Shown in pieces: positions 9,482 to 19,857 of a stretch of 64,000 bases of DNA. The notes beneath the pieces were generated by a model that saw nothing but the letters and a program-made list of their open reading frames with translations, was not told the origin of the DNA and did not search any database. A program made the translations under genes and the position numbers. Position 1 is the first letter of the stretch. Each line of letters begins with the position of its first letter. The stretch is from Ctenosaura bakeri (lineage: Eukaryota > Chordata > Lepidosauria > Squamata > Iguanidae): assembly GCA_948474755.1 (NCBI GenBank), contig CAOLHI010001023.1, positions 310,001 through 374,000 of the forward strand, read 5' to 3'.

Positions 9482-11028
9482 ATTGTTTTCTGTTCTGTTA
9501 GGCATGCTTCTTCTGCAAGCATATGTAAAAATATGCGGCTGGGATCCTGGATTGGGAGAATATTATAAAGTTCTACACAGGCTGAATTATGACATGCCTC
9601 CCCCCAATATGGCCATTTACTTTTTTTTAAGCTGCTCCCCCCATGGCCATTTACTGGACAGTGGGGGGCAGTAAAGCAGCATCTCACTGTTCCTATAGAT
9701 GGGTGCCTGGTGTCCTCAAGAGGTCCTGGGGGATGGTAACATTGCTGTGCATCCAGCTATAGAAACGTGGATGGACACCACTTTGCTGCTGCCCACTGTC
9801 CTCTCCATCAGCCAGTAAATGGCCGGGCTTGAGGCACAACACTTCAGGAACTTAAAAGGTGGGTTTGAGGAGAGAGTTTTGTTATTACACAGTCTGTAAA
9901 GAATTCTGTCCTCCACAATAACCAAAAAGTTACACAGGTATAAGTTGGTCTTACAACTTTCTAAGTCATTAATAGGATGTGAGCCTATAATTGAATTATA
10001 GCACTTAAGAGGAAAGCAGTGTTGTAACACCTTAATGGAAAGAAATATATCAGATCAGTGATATGTACTGGGTAAAAAAAGAACTATAAGCCAAAGGATA
10101 TTTGCCTGCGATGACCATCATGATGTTAGAATTGTTCAGATCTTAAATATCCCTAAATAGCTTGCTCAGTTTAGCAAGGTTGAGAATTAAGGTATGTATT
10201 TGGGTAACCTGATTTTCCCAGCATAAAGCTGGGAGGTTTGTATGATACCTTCAGCATGGTGGAAAGATGCAATAGATGTGCCCAAACTGACCATGTCAGG
10301 TTGAGGATTTGAGATATCTCTTCTTCAATAGTATTAGTGATAGAACTATAGCTGCCACCCCAGCATCTCATGAGTTCACTTCAGGTAAAGAGGGAGCAAA
10401 ACCAGACATACCATTCAACAGGGTTAGTAAGTTGCTTCTGACGGCAAATTCTGGGAGGCAGGAACAAGATGTTGGATGAGTGAGCTGTGTACCAAGTACC
10501 ACTTGGTATGCTTTGCCTAGTTTGCTGCCTCCAGGTATGGTGGGGGAGGTTGTCTCAGTCTATATGGAAGGAAGTGTCAACTTTCAATTGAATCAATTTT
10601 TGTTCATAGCGTAGATAGGGTATCATTTTTCTTCACTTCATGTAGCAAAATTCCTTGGGCTTTTCTTGAGAAGTAGTCTGTGACCTGCTGACAGATCTGA
10701 ATGTGGCAACTTATTACAGAGGATCAATGTTAGCATTATGAGCAAAGAAAATCAAAGCAAGCCTTGTAGTGAGAATTTGGTGTTTTGGGTCCCCATTGTA
10801 TTGTTTGCCTTTTCCATTGGTTTTTTTTTTAAATCAAGGCCTTTAGTTTGTAAAAGAGAACATATGTGCCTGTCCATACATATTCATATATTTCAGAATT
10901 TCTCACAGGCTCTGTCACATAGGTGAGGTTGCCCAATATAATACAGTGACCGAAAGGCAACAGAAACACTACTGTCTTTTGCAAGTGCCAAACTACAAGA
11001 CGCTCTTGCCTTTTGATGTCTGATGGTT
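9482..11028. other. unassigned DNA
   Basis: No family recognised. A local inverted motif, GGCCATTTAC, recurs at 9612 and 9648, with a similar word near 9820 on the opposite strand. This suggests an undefined repeat over about 9590-9835. The rest is plain AT-rich sequence. Confidence 0.35.
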
Positions 11029-11903
11029 TGTTACCCTGTATGTTGGGGGTCCCGGGAGGGGCGCTCAAATTACCAAATAAAAACACAAGATGGGGGAAAT
11101 TAGACTCGAGCACTCTCTCAAGCTAACGAGAGGCAGAGTAACTTTAGCTGGGATCTTTTACCCTATGTCTACAGCGTCAGGTCAGAGAGCGGTTAGACAA
11201 GTTCTAAAGCAACAAATAATATTTTATTGAGAACAAACAACACAAAAGACATGACATACACTAACTAACTGAGAAATAGAAATGGAGAGCTTCGGGGGAA
11301 TGGGTAATACGACACCTGTTCACGTAGTCCCAGAGAGAAGAGGAGGTTGAGGGGAAGAAAGCTCAGCGCGGTTCGCTGAGGGGAAAACTTCGCTGGACAG
11401 AGCTTCAGCAAGGCTGGATGGAAGTCCAGGGTGATCTGAGGAAGGCTCGGAATCGGGGACTTTTTATAGGGTGGATTTTACCTATAGGCCATGCCATGCT
11501 CGGTGAGAACAAAGGAAATTTAGAGCGGGACAAAGGTGTTGGAAAAGGTCGGGTTTTACATGACGAGCTTAGTGCTGGATGACAACAGTATGGCCAGTAT
11601 GCAAATGGCCCAACTTAAAAGAATGGCTCGGCACTCGGCCGGGCGTCTTTGTGTAAAGTTGCGCTGAGCAAGGTGGTTTGCAAGAAGGAGTGGTCCCTAA
11701 AGCATCGGAGAGGCATTAAGTTGCCTGCCTAAATGGGATTTGGAATGTACAACCATTAACGGCCACGCCTATTACGTGCTTGTCTGGTGGTCCTTGCAAA
11801 CACGTGGAGTAGGGTGGCAGAGAAAGGTCAAATAGAGGCCAAATAAGTTTGATATCAAGAGATATCTAGTGCTCTCACCAGACATATCATAACCGTGGTA
11901 ACA
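11029..11903 (-). mobile_element. LTR (probably solo), minus orientation
   Basis: The boundaries are TGTTACC at 11029 and GGTAACA ending at 11903, a perfect 7 bp inverted terminus of the TG...CA type. On the minus strand there is a TATA box (TATAAAAAGTCC near 11460-11467), then about 235 nt downstream a polyadenylation signal (CTCAATAAAAT near 11222-11231), in the order expected for U3-R-U5. No gag/pol is adjacent, so it is probably a solo LTR. A shared start (TGTTACCCTG...GGGGGTCCC) and layout link it to 52586-53355. An exact target duplication is not evident. Endogenous retrovirus and Gypsy-type origins are both possible. Confidence 0.65.
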
Positions 11904-12037
11904 GGCTCACCCTTTAATCACTTCCAAATTAAGAACAAGTTCCATTAATTTGACATGGGGTCTGTTCTTTTGTCAGTTCTTCTTACCTATGGAGGCTTGC
12001 TTGGAACCATTTACATGTGTGCATGGTCCCAAGTCTT

Positions 12038-12457
12038 GGCCCTTTCCACAACACACCTTTTTTGGCGCTGGGGTGCGGGGATCATGTGAGCAGCCTCGAG
12101 CAAGAGGCTCTTGTGTCCCTGCTGCTTCAGCTCTGCACAAGCTGCCTGCTCCTGAGCAGGCAGTGCAAGAGCCCTGCTTCTTCCTTCCACAGCACAGCCT
12201 AGGAGTTTCCCAGGCTGCGCTGGGGCAGGAAGCACAACCGGAGGCTCCGCACACACAGCAAGTGCGCATAGGGCCAGGGAGCCATGTGCGATCGTGCACC
12301 ATTTTTGGCTGAAAGCCAAAAATGGAAAAGTGTGCAAGCGGCGCTTGCCTTATCCTGGAGTGTCGTGCGATTGTGAATGCATTGTGCAGATCGCTCCTCA
12401 CAATCGCGTGACACTCCAGGCATCCTTTCGCATGGCAAATGCCGTGTGAAAAGGGCC
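12038..12457 (+). mobile_element. ~420 bp exon-module MITE
   Basis: Bounded by GGCCCTTTCCACA and GCCGTGTGAAAAGGGCC. An acceptor-like TTCTTCCTTCCACAG ends at 12192. The exon-like stretch is 12193-12258 (66 nt), but the donor reads CAG/CAAGTG, so GT is mutated to CA. Internal hairpins include CCATTTTTGGCT against AGCCAAAAATGG (near 12300-12326) and a subterminal stem CTGGAGTGTCG... against CGTGACACTCCAG (12355-12419). Open frames of up to 182 codons across it are composition artefacts on both strands. Confidence 0.8.
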
Positions 12458-12845
12458 TCTTGTTTATGAGAAGAGTGGATCCCCTGGTTGAATTAATATA
12501 GCTTGTCTGTATAGTAATCATTTAAATAGTGGGCTTCCATCAGTTTTCTTGCCTATGGAGACTTGCTTGGGACCATTCATATGTCACTTGCAAAACAAGC
12601 TCGGGGAGGGGGGAAGGCACCAAGCCAGTTGAGACACTTTACAAGCAGTGTGTGTGTGCAGTCGGTCCCAAGTGAGCCTCCATAAGTCCTTGGTTCTCTA
12701 CAGTAGATCAGTTCTGCTTTTCAACCATTTCTACTTTCTGACAGTGCTCTAGCCCCTAACCTGTCAGATAAGCAGCTTAAACCTGTATGTAGTATCAAGC
12801 TGATAAGCATTATCCTTAAGCTTCCAAAACCATCTGAGCAACCAA
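12458..12845. other. unassigned DNA
   Basis: GCCTATGGAGACTTGCTTGG near 12551 repeats CTATGGAGGCTTGCTTGG near 11988. This is a short direct duplication flanking the ~420 bp element at a distance, and it may mark an older repeat into which that element inserted. Confidence 0.35.
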
Positions 12846-13432
12846 ATGAACCGAGAGATAGTCTTAGGGGGACATGACTTACAGACTAATTCCAGGCTAC
12901 CTCAACAGGAGTATATTGTCTGGATCAAGGGAAGTAATACTGTAGCACTATTTAAATCTGCTTTGGTCAGATTCTACCTGGAGTATTGTGTCCAGTTCAG
13001 GGCACCACAATTGGAAAAAGATATTGACAAGCTGGAACATGTTCAGATGAAGATGGTAAAAAGTCTAGAAACCAAGCTGTTTGAGGAACAGTTTAGGGAG
13101 CTGGGTATGTTCAGATTGGAGAAGATTGTGAGGGGATATGATGGCCATATTGAAATACTTGAAGGGATTTCACATAGAGGATGGAATGAGCTTTGTTCTA
13201 CTGCTCCAGAGACTCAAACATGAACCAATGGGCTCAAATTGCAAGAAAAGAAAGTCTACCTAAATGATAGGTAAGAGCTGTTTGACATTGGAATAAACTA
13301 CCTTGAAGGGTAGGGGATTTAAACAGTGATTGGATGGCCAACATTTGAGAATGATTCAGCTGTATATTCCTGCTTGTCAGGGAGTTGGACTAGGTGGCCT
13401 TTATGGTTCCTTCCATCTCTATGACTTAAAGT
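12846..13432 (+). mobile_element. CR1 LINE 3' fragment
   Basis: A 125-codon frame (12846-13223) contains decayed CR1 pol C-terminal motifs: LVRFYLEYCVQFRAPQLEKD, IDKLEHVQMKMVKSLE and FRELGMFRLEKI. The following sequence keeps order with the CR1 end: the GLNCKKRKST-type region, WNKLP-like remnants, and finally GACTAGGTGGCCTTTATGGT and TCTATGACTT. It is 5'-truncated and has no catalytic core, so it is a pseudogene. Confidence 0.8.
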
Positions 13433-13529
13433 TTGTATGATACAACAGCTGTTGAAGCTGAATAGATTTAAGAATAGTCAGGGCCTTCTAAAGACTCTGA
13501 AATAGAGTTGGCTTAACTTTGCATTACAG

Positions 13530-13683
13530 AAAGCCAGTATGGTGTAGTTGTTTGAGCATTGAACTATGACTCTGGAGACTTTGGGTATCACATACTCTCA
13601 GCCCCAGGAAAAAAAACTCTGATAGGTTCACCTTACAGTTTCCATAAACTGGAAACAACTTGAAGGCTCATGACAACAACAAT
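13530..13683 (+). mobile_element. tRNA-derived SINE, internally deleted
   Basis: It starts AAGCCAGTATGGTGTAGTTG (A-box region) with GAACTATGACTCTGGAGAC. The B-box region and its surroundings are shortened. It resumes with CACATACTCTCAGCCCC, then GATAGGTTCACCTTA, and ends in an ACAACAACAA tail. This is the same SINE family as 21498-22935 and 58035-58226. Confidence 0.75.
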
Positions 13684-14018
13684 TTTGCTTTGAAAAGTCA
13701 ACAAGAACAATGACAAACAAATGAAGTTCCAAAGTGTTGGTGACACTGCTGAAAAGGCTCTGGTTTGGGTAACATATTGTTGTTTGAGACTGGAGTGGGC
13801 AAAGAGCAGCCCTCCAGATGTCGAGGATTTGGTTGGCCCATCCCTACATATTACTATTCTTTGGGAAGTTATAAAACATTACAAAAATGCAATGGTTTAA
13901 AAAAATTGTTCTTTTGGGCAGTCTGTGAAAAAATATTTAGTATACACTTTACGTTTAATGGATAATAGCTTATGAAACTAAATACAAAATCAGAGGAGGT
14001 GCAACGTGTCAATAATGG

Positions 14019-14145
14019 AATGCAGGTGGCTCTCCAGACGTTGTTGGAGGGCATCTTCCATCCTTTCTCATCACTGGCTATGTTTCCTAGGGCTACTGGA
14101 AGATGGAGTCCAACAACATCTGAAAGGCCACATCCTCCCCACTCC
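14019..14145. mobile_element. palindromic MITE, TCCAGATGTTGTTGGA family
   Basis: The left half has GGTGGCTCTCCAGACGTTGT and the right half has AGTCCAACAACATCTGAAAG, its near complement, around a central ACTGGCTATGTTTCCTAGGG. This palindrome is common in squamates. A shorter, decayed relative lies at 14300-14345. Confidence 0.65.
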
Positions 14146-14414
14146 TGCCACATATGGTACTCACTTCTGTCTAAGTACCTAGCTCACTTGGAAATCCTTA
14201 ATGGGTCTGGTCCAAAAGCTTACAAAGTACCTGCTTCCACACAATAGATTTAAGATCCTACTCAGGGGAACAATGTTGCAAGCTCTCATCATTTAAAGTG
14301 GACAAAGTGTGGTTTCCAGATGTTATTGGACTGCAAGTATTTTTTACAATTGGTTATACTGATAGGAATTGATCAGAACTTCAATCCATATTTTTCTGCC
14401 TGTGTAGAAAGGGC

Positions 14415-14550
14415 CTTCATGTCATTTTCAATCTGGGGAGATCCTGAGACAAAGCTATGACAATTGTCCTGGCCAGATTTCTTCAGAGGGAGGTTTGCCT
14501 TTGCCTAGGCTTTTGCTAAGGCTGAGAAAGTGTGTCTTGCCCAAGATTAT
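14415..14550 (-). mobile_element. tRNA-derived SINE 3' half, minus strand
   Basis: Read on the minus strand it has CTTGGGCAAGACACACTTTC, TCAGCC, AAAGGCAAACCTCCCTCTGA and AGAAATCTGGCCAGGA. These are the middle-to-tail words of the SINE family, in order. The A/B-box head is missing. Confidence 0.7.
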
Positions 14551-15059
14551 TCTTGCCTCTTTTTGTTTTGTTTTGTAATACTCAACCCAGAAGATGGCAT
14601 CATCTCAAGCATCCTCCAACATCTGGAGCTACTTCCAAATTACATGTAATTATTAATAAGAAGGATATGGGTATGTTTTCCTGAAAGTGAAAACTATTAT
14701 TTAATTTATTTTTTATTAAACAAAGATGTCAAATTCTGCTTCAAAACACTTTTCAGTAGAAGTGCTTTCTTTCCTTGCTTTTTAAACCCTTTAAAAAAAA
14801 AAGTATTCGAAAGATTTGAGATTTGTGAGATTCGTGGATTCGCAGAACCTTCCAGGGATTCAGATCCAGATTCGGATTCAGAAAATTCTGGATTTGTTCC
14901 ATCCCTAATAATGTGTTTGTAGGAATATAACTATATGTTACTAGAATAACTAGTTACTCTTATTATTATCTTATTATTATCTGAAAATTTTAATTTGCAC
15001 TTATTTTGGAGCCTGGAAAAATTGCTTTTTGATTAGAATTCTCTAAACCATCAGATAGC
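14551..15059. other. unassigned DNA
   Basis: AT-rich. Around 14820-14895 there are repeated GATTC words (GATTTGAGATTTGTGAGATT, GGATTCAGATCCAGATTCGG) that look like a short degenerate tandem. No gene was seen. Confidence 0.4.
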
Positions 15060-15097
15060 ATGTTCACTCCAAAAAAGTAACTTTTCCAAGCTCTAAG
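15060..15097. mobile_element. terminal fragment of GGAAAAGTTACTTTT MITE
   Basis: CTCCAAAAAAGTAACTTTTC followed by CAAGCTCT is the right terminus of the family seen at 769-880. Confidence 0.6.
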
Positions 15098-15339
15098 GCC
15101 TCACACCCTGGTTTTCATCTGTGAAATGCTGGAAGTTATGTGTCTCTTTTTCTCTTTGGGAGAACAATGTTGAATATATAACACATCCTATTTTAGGCAC
15201 TCAAATCTAGTCTGTTGCCCCAGATGTGGTAGACAATGCTGTTCTATTTCCCATACTGAAATAAGTTCCAACTGCTAGTCTAGTTGGTTTGTACATACTA
15301 TGAGATGGAAACTGTTGAAAGTTTGGGAGTGACATTGGC

Positions 15340-15560
15340 CCCCACAGGAAAACTTGGGGGGCACAACCAGAGGTGGGGCTTGGAGCATGTGGAGGAGGAA
15401 TGGGAGGGGGCAGGGCTACAGCATGAGAGGTGTGGCCACTGTGTGTGGGGGCATGTCTATGGTGCATGGGGGCATGGCCAGGGCACATGAGGGCATGGCT
15501 ACAGGCCTCAAAAACATTGCCGCCCGGGGCGAACTGCCTTCTGCCCCCCATCCCTACATG
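15340..15560. repeat. G-rich dispersed repeat with GGCCAGGGCA units, copy 2
   Basis: It contains GGGGGCATGGCCAGGGCACA, GAGGGCATGGCTACAGGCCT and ACATTGCCGCCCGGGGCGAA in the same order as 5547-5735. The tail, CTGCCTTCTGCCCCCCATCC, is also shared in pattern. It is non-coding, and the frames here are compositional. Confidence 0.6.
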
Positions 15561-16235
15561 ATTGGGCACACCCTTGACACAATGCCCTGCAAAAAAAAAA
15601 TCAAAAAGATGCTTTTGTCTTCTAGTGCCCCTCTAAACCCCTCTAGGAGGCATGGGGATGTATTTTTTTTCTATGTTTGTGTTCTCCTCTGGACTGATTT
15701 AGGCCAAGGAGTAGCTTTTTTATAACAGGAAGTGATACAGAAGTCACTTCTGGTTCACTTCTTTGTTTCTGTTTTTTTAAAGTCCTCTCCTGGGCTTCAA
15801 ATGGCCTGCCCCCAATTGGTGATATTACTGCTACACCCCTTAGAGGGCATTTGGGAACAATTTTTGACATCAGATGGCCCTGAGAGGCATAAAAAATTAT
15901 CCCGGGGGCTGAATGTACAAATGAGCAGCACTTTGTCCACCCTGATGAACATGAAATGCGGCATCCAAATGTCAGGGGCTGTTCCTGCCTGCCTATATTT
16001 CCAGGGAAGGCTGCTTGCCTGAAATACTTATGGAAATAACCAGTGGAGCAGAGGAGAAGGTTAACACCATCTTACATTTTAAAAAGTTAAGTTTAAGTTG
16101 AAAAGTGTTTAAGTTAAGGTCAGTTAAAATTGCCACTGGGAATACCTTTCTATATACCAGTGTAATATGAGCATGCATTCTAAAGTGCCTACCTCGGTTC
16201 ATCTTAGAAATCATGATGGGACATTGGGATGTAGG
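15561..16235. other. unassigned DNA
   Basis: A possible unknown repeat around 15600-15900 includes AAGTGATACAGAAGTCACTT, a short palindrome at 15729-15748. I did not recognise a family and saw no coding signal. Confidence 0.35.
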
Positions 16236-16345
16236 AAGTATAGATTAAATCCAAGCCATTAAGAGTTTTATAGGTCAAGGCTAGCATTGTGGATTGTGCC
16301 CAGAAGGCCACAGAAAATGCTAGCAAATACTCGAGTCCAAAGCTA
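16236..16345 (-). mobile_element. L2-like LINE fragment
   Basis: The plus-strand text CCAAGCCATTAAGAGTTTTA through TGTGCCCAGAA aligns by eye with 7660-7715 of the minus-strand L2-like LINE. On the minus strand it reads FWAQSTMLALTYKTLNGL, a decayed version of the same pol segment. Only about 100 bp remain. Confidence 0.6.
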
Positions 16346-16738
16346 GAATGTGCCTCAAATGATCCATTTGCATTTACATTAGCTCAATTTTAAAGAATAA
16401 AAGATTCAGACTCCCCAGCAAGAGGAATAAGGAATGAACAAGGGGTTCAGCATTACTAAAACGGTGAAGTAGCATGAAGGCCAAAGATTAGGCTGGTTCT
16501 ATGGAAAGCAAGGAAACCCAAATGAATGTATAGAGGATGGAATCTAAACACATTCATAATAGAGATGCACATACTCAAGTATTTCATCCTGACATGCAGG
16601 AATGAATGTTTACAATTATATCCTGACACACAGGAATGATCAACCTCCTGCGGAGTCAAAAAATGAGCATTTTTTTCAGCAGCGTTTTCCACATATGTGA
16701 GTGTTCTGAAGTATAGTAGATTAATTATTACATGTACA

Positions 16739-17403
16739 ACAATACTTCCCAAAAATTTTTCAGTTGCATACCCCCTTGGCAGCTCATTCCCATTAACTGT
16801 ACACACACACCCCCCGTCCCCAGTCCTTCCTTTGAGGGGAAAAAAGGCCCCATCAGACAGTTTCTGTGAGCTCTGAGGAGATGTCCCCACATCCACAGAA
16901 GGAAAAGCAAAGTGTCAGGCCAGCCACCCTGCCCAGGCCTCTGAGTCCTGTTATGTCCCATTACCCATCTAGATACTCTCTGCAGTCTCAAGGTCCAGTT
17001 TGCTCCCAGACAAAGGCACAGGGAGGAGCGACTAGTACTTAGTGTCCTTCCTAGGATGCATTTGGGATGGAACTGGGTGTCTCCACTGGACATAGTCTCT
17101 CCTTACAGAGAGGGACACAGGGAAAAGGGACAGTAGAGTGTGTGTGTGTGCAAGGATTGAGAAGCCATCTCTTGTGGGCAGGGCTAGGGTCATGGCAACT
17201 TGGATAGAATGCTATGCACGCATTTTTTAAATTTTATTTTTTTAAAAGTTTGTCGGCCAATGGTAACTGAAGTTTGGCTTGTGTGTCACCTTTCTCTTTA
17301 TCTCCATGATTTACCTTTCATCCCTTAAGGATCTGGGACAGGAATGCCAATGACATGGAAATCAACTGCAACAAGATGTGATGTCCTCTAGCAATGACTT
17401 GTA

Positions 17404-17454
<51 letters not shown>

Positions 17455-17551
17455 TTTTCTTTCTTTCTTTCTTTCTCTTCCTTCCTTCCATCCGTCCTTC
17501 CTTTATTTTAGCATACATCTAAATCTCCTCACATATACCCCAGGTTGGGAA
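16739..17551. mobile_element. candidate hAT-like element with CAnTnnTTCCCAA ends
   Basis: The left end CAATACTTCCCAAAAA...TTTTCAGTTGCATACCCC matches the usual CAGTGGTTCCCAAAC...CAGCTGCATACCCC start of a lizard hAT family. The right end CCCCAGGTTGGGAATCAGTG is its inverted partner. Flanking 8-mers agree at only 5 of 8 positions, so the duplication is weak. The interior has no transposase and includes the (CTTT)n tract at 17403-17476. Confidence 0.4.
17403..17476. repeat. (CTTT)n microsatellite
   Basis: About 17 TTTC units with one interruption (TTTTTTC). It produces the F/L/S- and K/R/E-rich artefact frames on the two strands. Confidence 0.95.
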
Positions 17552-17559
17552 TCAGTGGT

Positions 17560-17735
17560 ATAGAAAAACACACTTTCCTTTCTGGTGCAAAACCTGTTTT
17601 CGATGTAGCAAAATGCTTCCTGTACAGGAATCAGGGTTTCCTTTGCAGAAAACAGATTTTGGGGCAAAAAAGTTCCACTCATTTTTCTAAGCAGAATCAT
17701 TCTTCCACAAAACTTTGGGATGTCCACATACTGTC
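17560..17735. repeat. GCAAAA-rich dispersed repeat
   Basis: CTGGTGCAAAACCTGTTTTC, TTTGCAGAAAACAGATTTTG and CACAAAACTTTGGGATGTCC share words with the repeats at 8375 and 54590. Boundaries and family are uncertain. Confidence 0.35.
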
Positions 17736-17994
17736 AGGAAATCCATTTTTAGACCTAGGGACAAATAATAATGAATATTTTTCAATCCCTAACTTATGAA
17801 CATGAAGAAGACTGAACACAACTGTAAAAGTAAAATGGTAGGTTCTGGTGTTCCTCGGGCAGATATTTGGAAGCTGTTAATAAACCCACTGAATTTATCA
17901 TGATACTCTGTAGGAAAGAACAGAAATCCATGGTGCTCTTTTTGTTTTGTAAGCTATTTATGGATGACATTCTGAACTAATTGGAGTTTCTGAG

Positions 17995-18240
17995 CTCAAT
18001 TTTCTTACATATTGTTTCATTTTTCATTGTTTAAGGAAATGAATGAGAGAGAAATTTCCATAGCAATAGAATGATTTTAGCTTACAGAGCTAAATCACTA
18101 CCTCCTATTAGCCAATTGTCGATCTTCTTAATTGCTAACCTTTCGCCTAATAATGCTAATTAGACTGACTGTCACTAGGATTTTGAGTTTAGTCATGCAC
18201 TTTTCTCCATTTAGATGTGTGGCATGCTTGAAGGTACTTC
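17995..18240. other. candidate conserved non-coding element
   Basis: No repeat hallmark is present. The stretch is dense in homeodomain-type TAAT/ATTA cores (CTTAATTGCTAACC, CCTAATAATGCTAATTAG) with CATTGTTTAAGG and GCTAAATCACT. Such composition is common in vertebrate developmental enhancers, but this is inference from word content only. A small L2-like LINE fragment (about 17966-17998) abuts its left side. Confidence 0.3.
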
Positions 18241-18579
18241 CAAGCTCTTGTCGTCCCTGAACAGAGGATGAATTATGACAAACATAAAGTGATACACTCT
18301 CCTCAGAGTATTGCCACTTTCATTCTTCTCACGCTAGGAAACCAAACATCTTTCATAATATATTTGGAGCACTGCAGTAGAATGTAACAACCGGTATGTG
18401 AATATACTACAGAATTGGAGGTGCTTATAATTTGGTGATATGTCCTCACTGGAGATTTATGTATATGGTCAATGTTGTTTGTTAATCCCAACTTTCCTGA
18501 CATTGAGTTGCACTTTGAAGCCAAAAGGAAAAGGAGGAAGAAGAAGAGCATTGCCATGTTTGCTGCAGCTGATTTCTTT

Positions 18580-19003
18580 GGCCCTTTTCGCACGCAGTTT
18601 CTTTTGCGAGAGGGCTCCTTGAGCGTTGCGTAAATGGGAGCAGCGGTCCGTACGACACACTCCCATTTATGTGTTGCTCACGAGCCTAAAGTAGGCTGTG
18701 CACGGATTTTTTTATTTTCGACTCTAAGCTGAAAATACTGCGCGATCGCGCAATGCTCCCGGGTTCCTTGCTCACTTACCTGCCCTGCAGTGCGTCGGGC
18801 GAGCTGGGTTGGTCACGCTTCCTCCCCCAGCGCAGCCTACAGCTCCCAGGCTGCACTGCGGAAGGAAGGGGCAGGGCGTTCACGCAACAGTCGTGCGACC
18901 GGCAACCCAGCCGCTGGAGAACGGAGGAGCGATGCGAGTGCCGTGTGCAAGAGGCTGCTTGCGCAAATGGCACCTCCGCGAGCAGGTAACGTGCGGAAAG
19001 GGT
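18580..19003 (-). mobile_element. ~424 bp exon-module MITE, minus orientation
   Basis: Bounded by GGCCCTTTTCGCACGCAG and GTGCGGAAAGGGTC. TTTCTTT occurs on both flanks, compatible with a short duplication in low-complexity DNA. On the minus strand an acceptor-like CCCCTTCCTTCCGCAG ends at 18856, followed by 76 nt (18855-18780) and GGCAG/GTAAGTG. The subterminal stem near the left end (TGAGCGTTGCG...AAATGGGAG against CTCCCATTTATG...GCTCA, about 18620-18685) is in the same place as in sister copies but has a different sequence. No protein is encoded. Confidence 0.8.
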
Positions 19004-19857
19004 CTTTCTTTTCATATCTTTTTCTCATCCAGCATCTTTTCCTTGAACACAAAGTTTACAGCATGCCTTATACTAAAATGTCAACAATTAATACGCCAAC
19101 ATTTCACTGAAAAGAGTTTTTGCTCAGAAAATGTTGGAGAAACGGTTTTGTATCTCTGAACTGTTGAGAAATATTTCAGTGAAGAATTTTGGGTACAACT
19201 GTGGAACCAATCTACTATATTTCTGTTTTAAATATTTTTTAAGAAGGCAATACATTTAACCCTTATTCTACCCAGTCTCCTTTTCTTCCCTGTTAGCTTC
19301 CTTAATCCATCAATATGAATTAATATTCAGTATTTAGGGAGCTGGCATTTCCAGGAAAGAACCTTTGAAAATTTGCTTTTTGGGGCCTGTGCCCATAATC
19401 TCAATGCCACTCCTCATAAGAGGATACTGTTTTATTTTTATTTATTTATTTTTTTAATAAATTCAGATACAGAGATGCTTGTGAAAGTTAGTCTTTGTAA
19501 ATGATGATATGAACTGAACTGTATTTTTTGCAGTAATGTGCAGATTGGTACATGTGGGAGAGAAATGTTTTTAACCACCAAATTTCACACTTTACAAATG
19601 TGAAGGCATGTCAGCATACATTTGAAAATGTGTATTTTAAAAGAAAAAGTAAATTCGGAAGAGTGTATTTTGAGAAAGAAGTAAAACTGGGAATTTAGAA
19701 ATGCATTTTTTTAAAATCGCAGATTGCTATGGAAATTGGACGGAGCAGTGATGTAAATGTACACTGACATGGATTGGAGGAGTGCCCAAGAACTGGGAGT
19801 GATGGGGTCAAGCTGACTGCTCCACTGGGTGTATTATGTGATTATGATTGGGTATCT
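19004..19857. other. unassigned DNA with AT-rich old repeat
   Basis: Around 19540-19720, words such as AAATGTGTATTTTAAAAG and AAATGCATTTTTTTA resemble stretches at 30660-30790, 51990-52190 and 56470-56560. This suggests an old AT-rich dispersed repeat. Nothing else was recognised. Confidence 0.35.

Noticed and set aside
11973..12521. 182-codon minus-strand frame
   Set aside because: It covers the 420 bp element at 12038-12457 and reads similarly in sister copies only where the repeat extends; no domain is visible.
12458..12600. Target duplication for the 420 bp element from the CTATGGAG(G/A)CTTGCTTGG repeat at 11988 and 12553
   Set aside because: The copies lie about 50-95 bp away from the element ends, too far to be its target duplication; they more likely mark an older host repeat.
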